DNA of 64,000 nucleotides from contig JAGZLR010000001.1 in assembly GCA_018364635.1 (NCBI GenBank), positions 76,533 to 140,532 on the forward strand. Reading direction: 5' to 3'. The DNA comes from Clostridiales bacterium (GTDB taxonomy: Bacteria > Bacillota > Clostridia > Lachnospirales > Anaerotignaceae). Under the pieces are notes generated by a model. The model did not search any database. It was given only the letters and a program-made list of their open reading frames with translations, and was not told the origin of the DNA. Position 1 is the stretch's first letter. Every line of letters begins with the position of its first letter. The position numbers were made by a program, and so were the translations under genes. Of this stretch, positions 51,567-59,488 are shown piece after piece.

Positions 51567-51884
51567 ATGGAAGAAAATATATTCTTTTTTTGCTTGTTGT
51601 GTCTTTTGGCTGTGATTGATATCTGTTTGGCTGTATTTCTATGGTTTACAAAAAAAGAAGTCACTTTTTGGGGAAAGAAGAACATCATGGAAGCGACGAA
51701 TATAAAAAAGTATCATCATGCACTGTCCAAACTCTATGTGATACATAGTATTGTATGTATTCTGCTTGGGATTCCTTTGCTTGCAGGACAATCCATATGG
51801 ATTTCGGTTGGGGGAGTTGTGATAGCAACGATTATTTTTATGATTGTTGCTACAGTGGTAATTGAGAAAAAATACAAAAAATAA
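51567..51884 (+). CDS. Small membrane protein (DUF3784-like)
   Basis: This 105-residue protein has three hydrophobic segments (IFFFCLLCLLAVIDICLAV, LYVIHSIVCILLGIPLLA and GVVIATIIFMIVATVVI). The segments are separated by basic loops containing KKNIMEATNIKKYHHALSK, which resembles the DUF3784 loop. Its function is unknown. The start follows GAAGGAGGGG. Confidence 0.65.
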   Translation: MEENIFFFCLLCLLAVIDICLAVFLWFTKKEVTFWGKKNIMEATNIKKYHHALSKLYVIHSIVCILLGIPLLAGQSIWISVGGVVIATIIFMIVATVVIEKKYKK

Positions 51885-51973
51885 GGTTGGCCAAGGGATC
51901 TGCTGCAGAATATAAAAGTTCAGCCGGATGAGGGCAAAAAGGAAAAAAAGCGGGGGTTTTTTATGGCAAAATA

Positions 51974-52081
51974 AAGTAGACTTTTTTGACTGAAAAAGTA
52001 TACTTTTTTTCGTTTCAATGGTATAATATGAAAACAAGGATAACCATAAGACGCAGCCGGCGACAGGGCTGCGGGGGTTAT
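51974..52081 (+). promoter_or_regulatory. Twin palindromes, promoter and structured leader before the 52.15 kb gene
   Basis: Two related palindromes, AAGTAGACTT (51974-51983) and AAGTATACTT (51996-52005), lie 22 bases apart, two helical turns. A TATAAT follows at 52022-52027. The leader then forms two nested stems, ATAACC/GGTTAT (52040-52045 and 52076-52081) around CGCAGCC/GGCTGCG (52052-52058 and 52067-52073). I cannot match this to a known riboswitch class. Confidence 0.5.
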
Positions 52082-52147
52082 ATGATTGTCCGAAAAGTGT
52101 GATGAAATCCTTAGGGGTAACGATATTACAATTAGGAGGAATTAGAA

Positions 52148-52561
52148 ATGGCAGTCATTGAAGAACTGATCCGTGTGGAAGAGGACGGCTCTCTGAGTTT
52201 TGGCAATTATTTAATGGATGAAAAAAAGAAAGTACTGGATTTTGATGTAGATGGTGATCTTTACAAAGTAAAGACCTTTCGGGATATGACAAGGCTGGAG
52301 AAAAATGGGAAAATGGTGCTGGAATCCAATCCAGGAACCACAGTCCATCACTTTGTCATGACGGACAAAAAAGTTTCTTTCCTTCTGGAAAGCGCAGAGG
52401 ATGCAGAAATTACGTTAGAGCTGGAACCGGAAAAGGAGTACAAGGTGCTGGTAGATGACGTGAACGTAGGAAAAATGAAGTCCAACATTGCCGGAAAAAT
52501 TACTTTTAGTGTGGAAATTTCCGCGGGCAGTGTGGCGGTTTTCATTGAGAAAGTATTTTAA
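52148..52561 (+). CDS. Conserved hypothetical protein (often mis-labelled endosialidase)
   Basis: This 137-residue soluble protein is mostly beta strands: VIEELIRVEEDGSLSFGNYL, VDGDLYKVKTFRDMTRLEK and YKVLVDDVNVGKMKSNIAGK. I recall it as a conserved clostridial family often annotated as endosialidase, without the catalytic features of a true endosialidase. It starts behind AGGAGG with a structured leader upstream, and a terminator follows. Its function is unknown, and no partner genes are adjacent. Confidence 0.7.
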   Translation: MAVIEELIRVEEDGSLSFGNYLMDEKKKVLDFDVDGDLYKVKTFRDMTRLEKNGKMVLESNPGTTVHHFVMTDKKVSFLLESAEDAEITLELEPEKEYKVLVDDVNVGKMKSNIAGKITFSVEISAGSVAVFIEKVF

Positions 52562-52579
52562 TTTTACATAACGAGGAGG

Positions 52580-52616
52580 GAACCTGGCGGATTGTTGTGC
52601 GCTGGGTTCTTTTTTC
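52580..52616 (+). terminator. Terminator of the 52.15 kb gene
   Basis: The arms GAACC and GGTTC with inner GC pairs are followed by TTTTTT. Confidence 0.7.
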
Positions 52617-52652
52617 TGTGAGAGGACCCACAGGCGAAAGGAGAAAAGCCAC

Positions 52653-54056
52653 ATGAAGGAGAAAAATTTTTACCAATGTACAAACTGCGGATACCGGTCG
52701 GCCAGGTGGGTTGGAAAATGCCCTCAGTGCGGTAAGTTTAATTCTTTAGAAGAGCAGGGGGACAAAGAGAGAGGGACTGCCTTTGGAAGAAAACTGAGCG
52801 CTGTGAAAAAAAGGGAGGCTGTGCGGCTTTCTCAGGTGGTACAGGGGGAGAAAGGAAGAATCAGCACAGGGCTTACGGAGTTTGACAGAGTCATGGGCGG
52901 CGGCATTGTGCGGGATTCGGTCACCATTTTGACTTCTGCGCCGGGCGGAGGGAAATCCACCCTTGCCTTGATGGCGGCTAATCTGTTGGCGGAAAAGGGG
53001 CTTAGGGTGCTTTACGCCTCGGGGGAGGAAAGTGAAAGTCAGATCAAACGCCGGGCGGACCGGATTCTCTCCTCGATCAGCGAAAACATTTGGATTGGTG
53101 CGGACACCTGTTTGAATCATGTGCTGGGGCTTATTGAAGAGATTGACCCGCAGTTTATTATTGTGGACAGCATTCAGACCTTTTATTTGGAGGAGTTTTT
53201 GCCAAGCCGCGCTGGAAACCCCACCCAAACTATGGAGTGCGCCAACGAATTGGTGCGTATCGCCAAAGATGCGGCCCATCCGCGGGCAGTTTTTTTGATT
53301 GGTCAGATGAACAAAAACGACGAGCTGGCTGGTCTGCGGAGTTTGGAACATTTGGTGGACACAGTGCTTTTGATGGAGGGGGATGGCGCCGATCAGCTGC
53401 GCTCTGTTTCCGCTACCAAAAATCGGTTTGGAAGCACAGGGGAGACGGGTTTTTTTACAATGACAGAAGAGGGGCTTTTATCCATTGACAATCCGTCGGA
53501 GTATTTTATGACGCCAAGGGAAAAAGAGGATGCGGTCAGCGGCAGCGCCTTGACTGTGGTGAAAGAGGGGTCCAGAGCCATCATCGCGGAGGTGGAAAGT
53601 TTGGTGTCTACCTCCTTTACGCCGTATCCGGCGCGGATTGTGGAGGCGATGAAAAAGGACCAGTTAAACACCCTCATTTCCATTGCTGAGGAGCGGTGCG
53701 GGTTTCGGTTTTATGACAAAAATGTGGTGGTAAAGACGACAGGCGGCATTCGGTTTCAGGAGCCGTCAGTGAGTTTGGCGGTGTTGATGAGCATTATTTC
53801 CGCAAGCCTCAACCGCCCCATCGGGACACGGACAGCGTTTTTGGCTGATGTGGGCCTGACCGGTGAACTAAAGCGGGCGCCCAGCATGGAAGCGCGGGTG
53901 CGGGAGCTGGACAGAATGGGATTTTCAGAAGTTTATCTCTGCGGCGGGTCGCGGAAATTGGAGGGGCTTACCATACAGATGCATGAGAAAAAAATGGTCC
54001 AGGAAGTCATTGAGGCGGTATTTGGAAAAGTCAATCAAAAATTGATGGAAGAGTAA
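52653..54056 (+). CDS. radA: DNA repair protein RadA
   Basis: RadA (Sms) is a RecA-like helicase that drives branch migration in recombination. The 467-residue protein has an N-terminal four-Cys zinc finger (CTNCGYRSARWVGKCPQCGK), a Walker A motif APGGGKST, a Walker B motif FIIVDSIQT, the family KNRFG motif, and a C-terminal Lon-like domain. The start follows GGCGAAAGGAG. It is probably monocistronic. Confidence 0.97.
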   Translation: MKEKNFYQCTNCGYRSARWVGKCPQCGKFNSLEEQGDKERGTAFGRKLSAVKKREAVRLSQVVQGEKGRISTGLTEFDRVMGGGIVRDSVTILTSAPGGGKSTLALMAANLLAEKGLRVLYASGEESESQIKRRADRILSSISENIWIGADTCLNHVLGLIEEIDPQFIIVDSIQTFYLEEFLPSRAGNPTQTMECANELVRIAKDAAHPRAVFLIGQMNKNDELAGLRSLEHLVDTVLLMEGDGADQLRSVSATKNRFGSTGETGFFTMTEEGLLSIDNPSEYFMTPREKEDAVSGSALTVVKEGSRAIIAEVESLVSTSFTPYPARIVEAMKKDQLNTLISIAEERCGFRFYDKNVVVKTTGGIRFQEPSVSLAVLMSIISASLNRPIGTRTAFLADVGLTGELKRAPSMEARVRELDRMGFSEVYLCGGSRKLEGLTIQMHEKKMVQEVIEAVFGKVNQKLMEE

Positions 54057-54181
54057 GAAATTTTTGGAAATGGGTTTTAGGGGAATATGGCAAATTTTCT
54101 TGTAACTGCCGTGTTTTTTCCAAATTTGGATGAGGTGTGCAAGCCTTCCTTTTTCCACATATTCCCTTTCCTTCCACCAGG

Positions 54182-54220
54182 TACCATTGTCTCCTTTTTT
54201 GTTTTGGGTTACCATTGTCT
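54182..54220 (+). repeat. Direct repeat upstream of the CAP-domain gene
   Basis: TACCATTGTCT occurs at 54182-54192 and again at 54210-54220, a 28-base period. It lies 37 bases upstream of the CAP gene start. It could be a regulator site, or an unrelated repeat. No protein is known to me for this sequence. Confidence 0.4.
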
Positions 54221-54256
54221 TGCAACAAAAAATTTACCAAAAAAGGAGACGACACG

Positions 54257-55087
54257 ATGAAAAAGAAAATAATTGCAATTTTGGCAGCGACAATCTGTAT
54301 GGCGCCGGCAAGCGCTATGGCCGCGGATTTATCTTTTGGAAGAGATGCCCAAAGTTATGGGCAGCGTCAATCGTTGCGGGATCGAATTTTGGAGCTGAAT
54401 GACAATGACCCATGGGTGCAGAGCCTTTTGGATAAAAATGGCGGGGGAAGGGAAGATTACCAGCCTAACACGCCGGACTGTGATTTTGATGGGGAAAATA
54501 AGCCTGGAAACGGCGAGACAGAAAAGCCGGAAAATAAGCCTGGAAATGGTGAGACAGAAAAGCCGGAAAATAAGCCTGGAAACGGCGGGGTAGAAAAGCC
54601 GGAAAACAAGCCTGGAAATGGTGAGACAGAGAAGCCGGAAAATAAGCCTGGAAATGGCGAGGCAGAAAAGCCGGAAGATAACGAAACACAAAATCCAGGC
54701 GGCGGAAGCTCCTCTTTATCACAGGCAAGCCAGATCTTATCTCTGGTCAATGCAGAACGGGCTAAAAACGGTTTGAGTCCTTTGAAACTGGACAGCAGGC
54801 TGACGCAGGCAGCACAGGTGCGGGCCAAAGAACAGGAGCAAAGCTTCTCCCACACGAGACCAAACGGCACACAGTTTTACACTGCCATCAAGGAAGCAGG
54901 GGTAAGCTACAAAGGTGCAGGGGAAAATGTAGCTATGGGGCAGAAGACAGCGCAGGAAGTAATGAACGCATGGATGAATTCTCCTGGACATAGAGCCAAC
55001 ATTCTCAATAAAAATTTCACCACGTTGGGAGTAGGGGTATACACAGCAGGAAGCACCACCTATTGGGCACAGTTATTTACATATTAA
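54257..55087 (+). CDS. Secreted CAP-domain protein with PGN-rich repeats
   Basis: The start is the ATG at 54257, behind AAAGGAG. A longer frame from 54137 lacks a site. The 276-residue protein has a signal peptide (IIAILAATICMAPASAMAAD), then a five-fold 12-residue repeat (ENKPGNGETEKP and variants, about residues 80-139). Its C-terminal CAP/SCP domain includes LVNAERAKNGLSPLKLDSRL, QSFSHTRPNG, GENVAMGQ and MNSPGHRANILN. This resembles B. subtilis YkwD and YlbC. The Pro/Glu repeat probably forms an extended wall-spanning linker. A strong terminator follows the stop. Confidence 0.9.
   Translation: MKKKIIAILAATICMAPASAMAADLSFGRDAQSYGQRQSLRDRILELNDNDPWVQSLLDKNGGGREDYQPNTPDCDFDGENKPGNGETEKPENKPGNGETEKPENKPGNGGVEKPENKPGNGETEKPENKPGNGEAEKPEDNETQNPGGGSSSLSQASQILSLVNAERAKNGLSPLKLDSRLTQAAQVRAKEQEQSFSHTRPNGTQFYTAIKEAGVSYKGAGENVAMGQKTAQEVMNAWMNSPGHRANILNKNFTTLGVGVYTAGSTTYWAQLFTY
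54494..54673 (+). repeat. Five tandem in-frame 36-bp repeats
   Basis: The unit encodes ENKPGNGETEKP and occurs five times in succession. Copy 3 (ending GGVEKP) and copy 5 (ending GEAEKP) carry substitutions. The period is 36 bases with no spacer. Such repeats can change number by slippage without loss of frame, so linker length may vary between strains. Confidence 0.9.
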
Positions 55088-55092
55088 GAGAT

Positions 55093-55130
55093 CAAAAAAC
55101 CAGCCATCCTTCGGGAGGGCTGGTTTTTTT
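55093..55130 (+). terminator. Terminator of the CAP-domain gene
   Basis: The stem AACCAGCC.TCC paired with GGAGGGCTGGTT (one bulge) around a TTC loop is followed by TTTTTTTT. Confidence 0.85.
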
Positions 55131-55283
55131 TGCTGGAGGAAAAAGGCAAAGAGGGCGACCGGTTTTTCCGAAAGGCTTTTTTTAAAAAAATCAAGAGAAA
55201 TGATGACGGTTTTTGGGAATATGCGTTCGTTTTTGTCATGAAATTTCGTTGATTTTCCAGGAAAATTTTGGGATCTATTGCTA

Positions 55284-55312
55284 TTGAAGATTGAGAACTT
55301 ATGTTCTATAAT
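55284..55312 (+). promoter_or_regulatory. Promoter with embedded SOS-type operator driving the tail module
   Basis: TTGAAG (55284-55289), a 17-base spacer and TATAAT (55307-55312). The spacer holds GAACTTATGTTC (55295-55306), extended by the neighbouring bases to the perfect inverted repeat AGAACTTATGTTCT. This has the same layout as the phage-island promoter at 24323. It is the likely switch for the tail genes. Confidence 0.8.
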
Positions 55313-55380
55313 TGGGTCATAAAGTTGACGTAAGCTTCTTTTTTATGGGGGAAGAAGAAAAACAAATTGGGGGGATGATA

Positions 55381-55788
55381 ATGGCTGAGGTGAGACCGAT
55401 CAACGAAAAGCGATATGGGGTCAGCAAGCACAAGTTTTTGGAAACGTATCATTTTTGTTTGCAGTACAATGAATGGCTGCGGGAGTTACAGGTGGAGACG
55501 GATACGGTACAGTCACCGGTATTGACAGATCTGCCGCCGGACAAGACGACAAGGGATAAAACAGGAATGTTGGCTGTCAAACGAGCTCAGTTAGACAAAA
55601 AGCGCAGGCTGGTGGAAGAGACAGCGAGAGAGGCGGCACCGGAGATTTTTCCATGGCTATTAAAAGCGGTGACAACCAACGGGGCAAGCTACATTTATCT
55701 GAAAGAAAGAATGGATATTCCTTGCGGAAAGGATCTTTTTTATGACAGGCGGCGGAAGTTTTATTGGCTTTTGGCAAACAAGCTATAG
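55381..55788 (+). CDS. ArpU/RinA-like phage regulator
   Basis: The start is the ATG at 55381, six bases after a GGGGGG site. The 135-residue protein opens with EKRYGVSKHKFLETYHFCLQ, a segment I associate with small clostridial prophage proteins that precede packaging genes. The C-terminal half (PCGKDLFYDRRRKFYWLLA) resembles the helix-turn-helix of ArpU and RinA late-gene activators. It is first in the tail module behind the SOS-type promoter, so it may activate the downstream genes. This is an inference from position. Confidence 0.65.
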   Translation: MAEVRPINEKRYGVSKHKFLETYHFCLQYNEWLRELQVETDTVQSPVLTDLPPDKTTRDKTGMLAVKRAQLDKKRRLVEETAREAAPEIFPWLLKAVTTNGASYIYLKERMDIPCGKDLFYDRRRKFYWLLANKL

Positions 55789-55979
55789 AAAAGAAAGTGC
55801 CGTAATCACGGGACAGTGTTTCGATGTAACATAGTAGCGTGAAAGGCGGCAGGCTTTTTTATTGGCTGACAGGGGATTTCCCTGGATATTCTTCTGGTTC
55901 AGGCAAAGGTCGGGCCCCAGCGATGGTTGCCGGAAAAAGGGGAAATGGAAGGGAGAAACGAGAGGGAGGAAGAAATGAT

Positions 55980-56483
55980 TTGATACAGACAATGAGTATT
56001 TTTCAAGGGATTGAGGCGGTGCTGAAAAAGAAGTTTCCGGCTTGGGAAATCTATCTGGAACAGGTGCCCCAAGAGAGGAAAGAGCCGGCGTTTTTGATTC
56101 AGATGCAGCATAGGCAGGTGGTAGACAGCAGCAAAAACACGGTGATGGCCACCATTCATTTTTTGCTGACCGGCTATGAGAAAGAACAGACGCCGCCGGA
56201 GCAGAGACTACAGCACGCCACTGACGCTTTGGACTGTTTTGGTTCAGGAAAGCTTGCTGTAGGCGACAGAAAGATTAACATATCTGCCAGTTTCACAACA
56301 AAAGACATGGAAGTTGCCTTCAAAGACGACGGGGACAACTACAGAAAACGTCCTGTGACCAACGAGGGGGAGGATGTATTTTTGCTTGACTTGAAACTTT
56401 ACTACTGCGATGACAGAGGAGAGGAACAAGGGGAGCAACCGTTGATGGAAGAAGTGATTTCCAACCAAATAATAACGATGTAA
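55980..56483 (+). CDS. Phage tail-completion/terminator protein (DUF6838-like)
   Basis: This protein of about 167 residues matches the small tail-terminator proteins placed just before the sheath gene in PBSX-type modules. It contains FQGIEAVLKKKFPAWEIY, then EPAFLIQM and HFLLTGYEK. The start is uncertain. The TTG at 55980 is favoured because GGGAGG stands about ten bases upstream, and an ATG at 55992 is the alternative. The gene ends 13 bases before the sheath gene. It is encoded on the plus strand in the same run. Confidence 0.7.
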   Translation: MIQTMSIFQGIEAVLKKKFPAWEIYLEQVPQERKEPAFLIQMQHRQVVDSSKNTVMATIHFLLTGYEKEQTPPEQRLQHATDALDCFGSGKLAVGDRKINISASFTTKDMEVAFKDDGDNYRKRPVTNEGEDVFLLDLKLYYCDDRGEEQGEQPLMEEVISNQIITM

Positions 56484-56496
56484 AGGAGAGAATTTT

Positions 56497-57561
56497 ATGG
56501 GTTTACCAGACATTACAATTGAGTTTAAAACAACCGGCATTACTGCAATCAAAAGAAGTCAAAAAGGTATTGTGGCGTTAATTTTAAGGGATGAGAAGGT
56601 TACTGGAAGTCACAAAATCACTAATGTGACAGAGATTCCAGAAGGGCTGGCGGCAGAAAATGCAGAGTACATCAAGCGGGCTTTTTTAGGATACCAGACA
56701 CCGCCAAAACAGGTGCTCATTTACTGTGTGAAAGCAGAAACAGCGCTGACAGAAGCACTGACATATTTTGCGACACAGAAGTTTGATTACATTTGTCTTC
56801 CGCCGGACGGTACAGAGGAAGAGGCGACAGAGCTGAAAACGTGGGTGACAAGTCAGAGACTAAATAACCACGCGATTTACAAGGCGGTGCTTCCGAATTT
56901 GGCAGGAGACCACGAGGCGATTATTAACTTTGCTTCCTCCGGCATGACAGACGGCAAAAAGACTTACACTGCGGCACAATACTGCTCTAGAATTGCGGGA
57001 ATGATCGCCGGAACGCCGATGAAAATCAGCTGTACTTATGCGCCTTTGACAGAGCTGACTGATGTGGACAGGCTGACCAAAGAGGACGGAGACGAAGCTG
57101 TGGACGGGGGCAAGTTAATTTTAATCCACGACGGGGAAAAGGTGAAGCTTGGTAGAGGCGTCAACAGTTTTGTGACAACAACAGATGGCAAAGGGGAGCC
57201 GTTTAAAAAGATTAAGATTGTAGAAGCCATTGACATGATTGGGCAGGACATCCGCAAAACAGCGGAGGACAGCTACATTGGAAAATACGCCAACAGCTAT
57301 GACAACAAGTGTCTTTTGATTGCAGCGATCAAAGGGTATTTAGAACAGCTGGAGCTGGACGGCATTGTGGAAAAAGGCACTTCTTTTGTGGAAATCGACA
57401 TGCAACAGCAGGAGGTTTACTTAAAGAGTCAGGGGATAGACACGACAGAAATGACAGAGCAAGAGATCAAAGAAGCCGCAACAGGCAGCAAAGTATTTTT
57501 AAGCATTCGATGCAAAATTTTAGACGCTATTGAAGATATTGATATCAATGTAGTCATTTAA
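56497..57561 (+). CDS. Phage tail sheath protein (XkdK-like)
   Basis: This 354-residue protein is the contractile sheath subunit. It begins GLPDITIEFKTTGITAIKRS and contains VIDMIGQDI-like text (here VEAIDMIGQDIRKTAEDSYI). It ends in a beta domain with RCKILDAIEDIDINVVI, all typical of XkdK/PBSX sheath proteins. Sheath and tube genes side by side show the module is a contractile tail. The start follows AAAGGAGAG. No portal, capsid or terminase gene lies upstream in the module. Confidence 0.9.
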   Translation: MGLPDITIEFKTTGITAIKRSQKGIVALILRDEKVTGSHKITNVTEIPEGLAAENAEYIKRAFLGYQTPPKQVLIYCVKAETALTEALTYFATQKFDYICLPPDGTEEEATELKTWVTSQRLNNHAIYKAVLPNLAGDHEAIINFASSGMTDGKKTYTAAQYCSRIAGMIAGTPMKISCTYAPLTELTDVDRLTKEDGDEAVDGGKLILIHDGEKVKLGRGVNSFVTTTDGKGEPFKKIKIVEAIDMIGQDIRKTAEDSYIGKYANSYDNKCLLIAAIKGYLEQLELDGIVEKGTSFVEIDMQQQEVYLKSQGIDTTEMTEQEIKEAATGSKVFLSIRCKILDAIEDIDINVVI

Positions 57562-57580
57562 TTGAAGGGGGAAGAAAATA

Positions 57581-58012
57581 ATGGATAACGCGAAAAGAGT
57601 CATTAACGGCACCTTTGGGGAAGTTTGGCTGGACGGAGACTATGTAGGAGAAGCCACAGGGTTACAGGCGAAAGTGGCTTTTAACAAGGAAGATGTGAAC
57701 ATTTGCGGCAGAATGGCTGTGGATAAGAAAGTAACCAGCATTTCTATGACAGGAAGCATCACTATGCACAAAGTCAACAGCCGTATGGCTACAAAAATTG
57801 GGGAAGAGATCAGAAACGGCCGTGATGTTCGATTTACAATTATCAGTAAGCTTGCCGATCCTGACAGCTATGGCACAGAACGAGTAGCGCTGAAAAACGT
57901 TTCTATGGACGACCTGACACTGGCTGACTGGAAAGCGGCTACCTTAGGAAGCATTGAAGCGCCGTTTACATTTACGGACTATGAATTGATGGATGAGATT
58001 GGAGTGGAATAA
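57581..58012 (+). CDS. Phage tail tube protein (XkdM-like)
   Basis: This 143-residue beta-rich protein forms the inner tube. It begins NAKRVINGTFGEVWLDGDYV and contains VNICGRMAVDKKVTSISMTG with KVNSRMATKIGEEI, as in XkdM-type tubes. It follows the sheath by 20 bases. The stop is followed one base later by the start of the chaperone gene. Confidence 0.9.
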   Translation: MDNAKRVINGTFGEVWLDGDYVGEATGLQAKVAFNKEDVNICGRMAVDKKVTSISMTGSITMHKVNSRMATKIGEEIRNGRDVRFTIISKLADPDSYGTERVALKNVSMDDLTLADWKAATLGSIEAPFTFTDYELMDEIGVE

Positions 58013-58013
58013 G

Positions 58014-58385
58014 ATGAGCACAAGTTTACTGGATTTACTGATGAAAAACGATTTGCCAAAGGCGGAAGTACGTGAATTCAAGGTCAGGAGATTTTCTAAG
58101 GCATGGGGAGAAGACGTCATTTTTAAGATAAAACCTATTGGCTACAACAGGATGACGGAAATAAGACAGATCGAAGGCAATGATTTTGATATTCATTTGA
58201 TTTTGGCTGGGGTTGTGGAACCGGATTTTAAGGATAAAAAGTTACAGGCGAAGCTGGGCGTTTTAACGCCGGTGGATTGTGTGAAAAAACTGCTGACGCC
58301 GGGAGAAATTACGGAGCTTGTCTACGCGATAGAGATTTCCAACGGATATAGAGTGAGCAACTTAGAAGAAATTAAAAAAAAATAA
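58014..58385 (+). CDS. Tail assembly chaperone, short form (XkdN-like)
   Basis: This 123-residue protein starts at the ATG at 58014 behind GGAG. It resembles XkdN-type chaperones (LLDLLMKNDLPKAEVREFKV and VKKLLTPGEITELVYAIEIS). The gene ends in a run of nine A at 58374-58382 immediately before TAA, a classic A-AAA-AAA slippery site. A second open frame continues in the -1 phase, listed separately. This matches the G and GT pair of tailed phages. Confidence 0.88.
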   Translation: MSTSLLDLLMKNDLPKAEVREFKVRRFSKAWGEDVIFKIKPIGYNRMTEIRQIEGNDFDIHLILAGVVEPDFKDKKLQAKLGVLTPVDCVKKLLTPGEITELVYAIEISNGYRVSNLEEIKKK

Positions 58386-58546
58386 CGGAGGAATTTGAGT
58401 ACAATCTTCTATACTTTCTTTTTTCAGAGAAAAATATTCTGCCGTCACAGTACTACAATTTGCCGGAAGGGGAAAAGGTTATTGTACGGGCGATGTTTTG
58501 CAAGATGATGGAAGAGCGGAAAAAGTTGATGAAGTTGAAACAGTAA
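58014..58546 (+). CDS. Tail assembly chaperone, -1 frameshift form (G-T product)
   Basis: If ribosomes slip back one base on the A9 run (58374-58382), translation continues from ATA at 58382 for 54 more codons to TAA 58544-58546, giving 177 residues. The extension reads ITEEFEYNLLYFLFSEKN, then ILPSQYYNLPEGEKVIV and a basic end RKKLMKLKQ. The EYNLLYFLFSEKNILPSQYY text has the look of a real T domain that packs with the tape measure. Frequency of slippage cannot be read from sequence. Confidence 0.8.
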
Positions 58547-58695
58547 GAAAAATAAAAGGGAGAATGTCTTTTTTGTGTACGGGCGGAGGAAGCTTGGGCG
58601 CTGTCTTTTTTTGGGGCGAAAAGGCAGCGGCAGGCGCGGTCGTATGGCGGGGGGAATTCTGCCTTTTTTCTATGTTTGCAAAAGGAGTACAGCCG

Positions 58696-58724
58696 TTGTC
58701 TCTCTTTCAGGGATGTGATAAAAT
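58696..58724 (+). promoter_or_regulatory. Promoter-like site upstream of the first array gene
   Basis: TTGTCT (58696-58701), 17 bases and TAAAAT (58719-58724). It is the first of three matching sites in the array, with others at 59371-59399 and 60015-60043. Confidence 0.65.
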
Positions 58725-58809
58725 CAAAGAAAAGGGGGAAGAGAGAAAGAATATATTGTAAAGAGGATGGCATGAAATGTGATATTGAGGAAAGGGAGGA
58801 GAAAGAAGA

Positions 58810-59271
58810 ATGAAAATAACGATGCGTTTCGCGGGAAGTACAGAATATTTAGGTAGAGCTGGAAACTTAAATTATAGCGCTAATGTCTATCTCAATGGAG
58901 AATTGGTAGGCTGGTCGGGTTGGTTTGACAGTTTTGAGCTGGAAAATGTACCAGAAGGAGAAAATACAATAGCGATAGAAGGAGCAGGGGATTCAGCAGG
59001 AGCAGTGAGGTGCGTAGTGAAGAGGAAGGTCCGTTTTACAGCGAAAGAGGATGTGACGATATGGGCTAGAGCAAAATGGAAGGAATTGGAGATATTGATT
59101 AAGGGACATGATGTCAAAATTTTAGAGGATGAGAGTACCCTCGGGATGGGTTTGCAGGGTTTCGTGGAACAGATGATGGGAGAGACAGAGGGAAAGGAAG
59201 AGGAGAAGAAAAAACCGAAAGAAAGCTTATGGGAAACTATAAAAAAGATTAATGATGATCTTAAAAAATGA
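58810..59271 (+). CDS. Array protein 1 (MKIT-family, 153 aa)
   Basis: I do not recognise a named family. The protein starts MKITMRFAGST and has NVYLNGELVGWSGW, VPEGENTIAIEG, KRKVRFTAKEDVTIWA and LEILIKGHDVKILED, spread as short beta strands. The VYLNGE-VPEG-IEI pattern recalls PEGA-type beta sandwiches. The last 35 residues are charged and end in an amphipathic ESLWETIKK helix. It has promoter and terminator-like signals of its own. Its ATA-rich codons (ATAACG, GCGATA) differ from the surrounding tail genes, which suggests separate ancestry. A role as a tail-associated cargo or surface protein is inferred only. Confidence 0.7.
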   Translation: MKITMRFAGSTEYLGRAGNLNYSANVYLNGELVGWSGWFDSFELENVPEGENTIAIEGAGDSAGAVRCVVKRKVRFTAKEDVTIWARAKWKELEILIKGHDVKILEDESTLGMGLQGFVEQMMGETEGKEEEKKKPKESLWETIKKINDDLKK

Positions 59272-59333
59272 ATGGTAGAGTTATAAAAGGTGAAGTTTAA
59301 ATAAAAATAACACAAAATGTGATATTTGATGGA

Positions 59334-59355
59334 AGAGCCGGAGGGCTCTTTTTTT
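59334..59355 (+). terminator. Terminator of array gene 1
   Basis: The stem AGAGCC/GGCTCT with a 4-base loop is followed by TTTTTT. Confidence 0.85.
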
Positions 59356-59370
59356 ATGGAACGGAGGTGG

Positions 59371-59399
59371 TTGTGGTGAGAGGATAGGAGTGGTAAAAT
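59371..59399 (+). promoter_or_regulatory. Promoter of array gene 2
   Basis: TTGTGG (59371-59376), 17 bases and TAAAAT (59394-59399), inside repeat copy A. Confidence 0.6.
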
Positions 59400-59488
59400 A
59401 GAAAAAAGGAGGGGGAGAAGGGAGAAAAAATATACTGCAAAGAGGATGGCATGAAATGTGATATTGAGGAAAGGGAGGAGCGAGAAGG

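Noticed and set aside
54494..54673. Possible CRISPR array because of regular repeats
   Set aside because: The 36-bp units are contiguous without spacers and are in frame with a secreted protein, so they are a protein repeat.
54329..54870. Minus-strand frames with repeated FPGLFSGFS-type text
   Set aside because: They are reverse-strand shadows of the in-frame repeat of the CAP-domain gene.
58498..58761. An 87-codon open frame after the tail chaperone
   Set aside because: It overlaps the -1 frameshift extension and the promoter of array gene 1, has no ribosome binding site and no recognisable pattern, so it is most likely chance.
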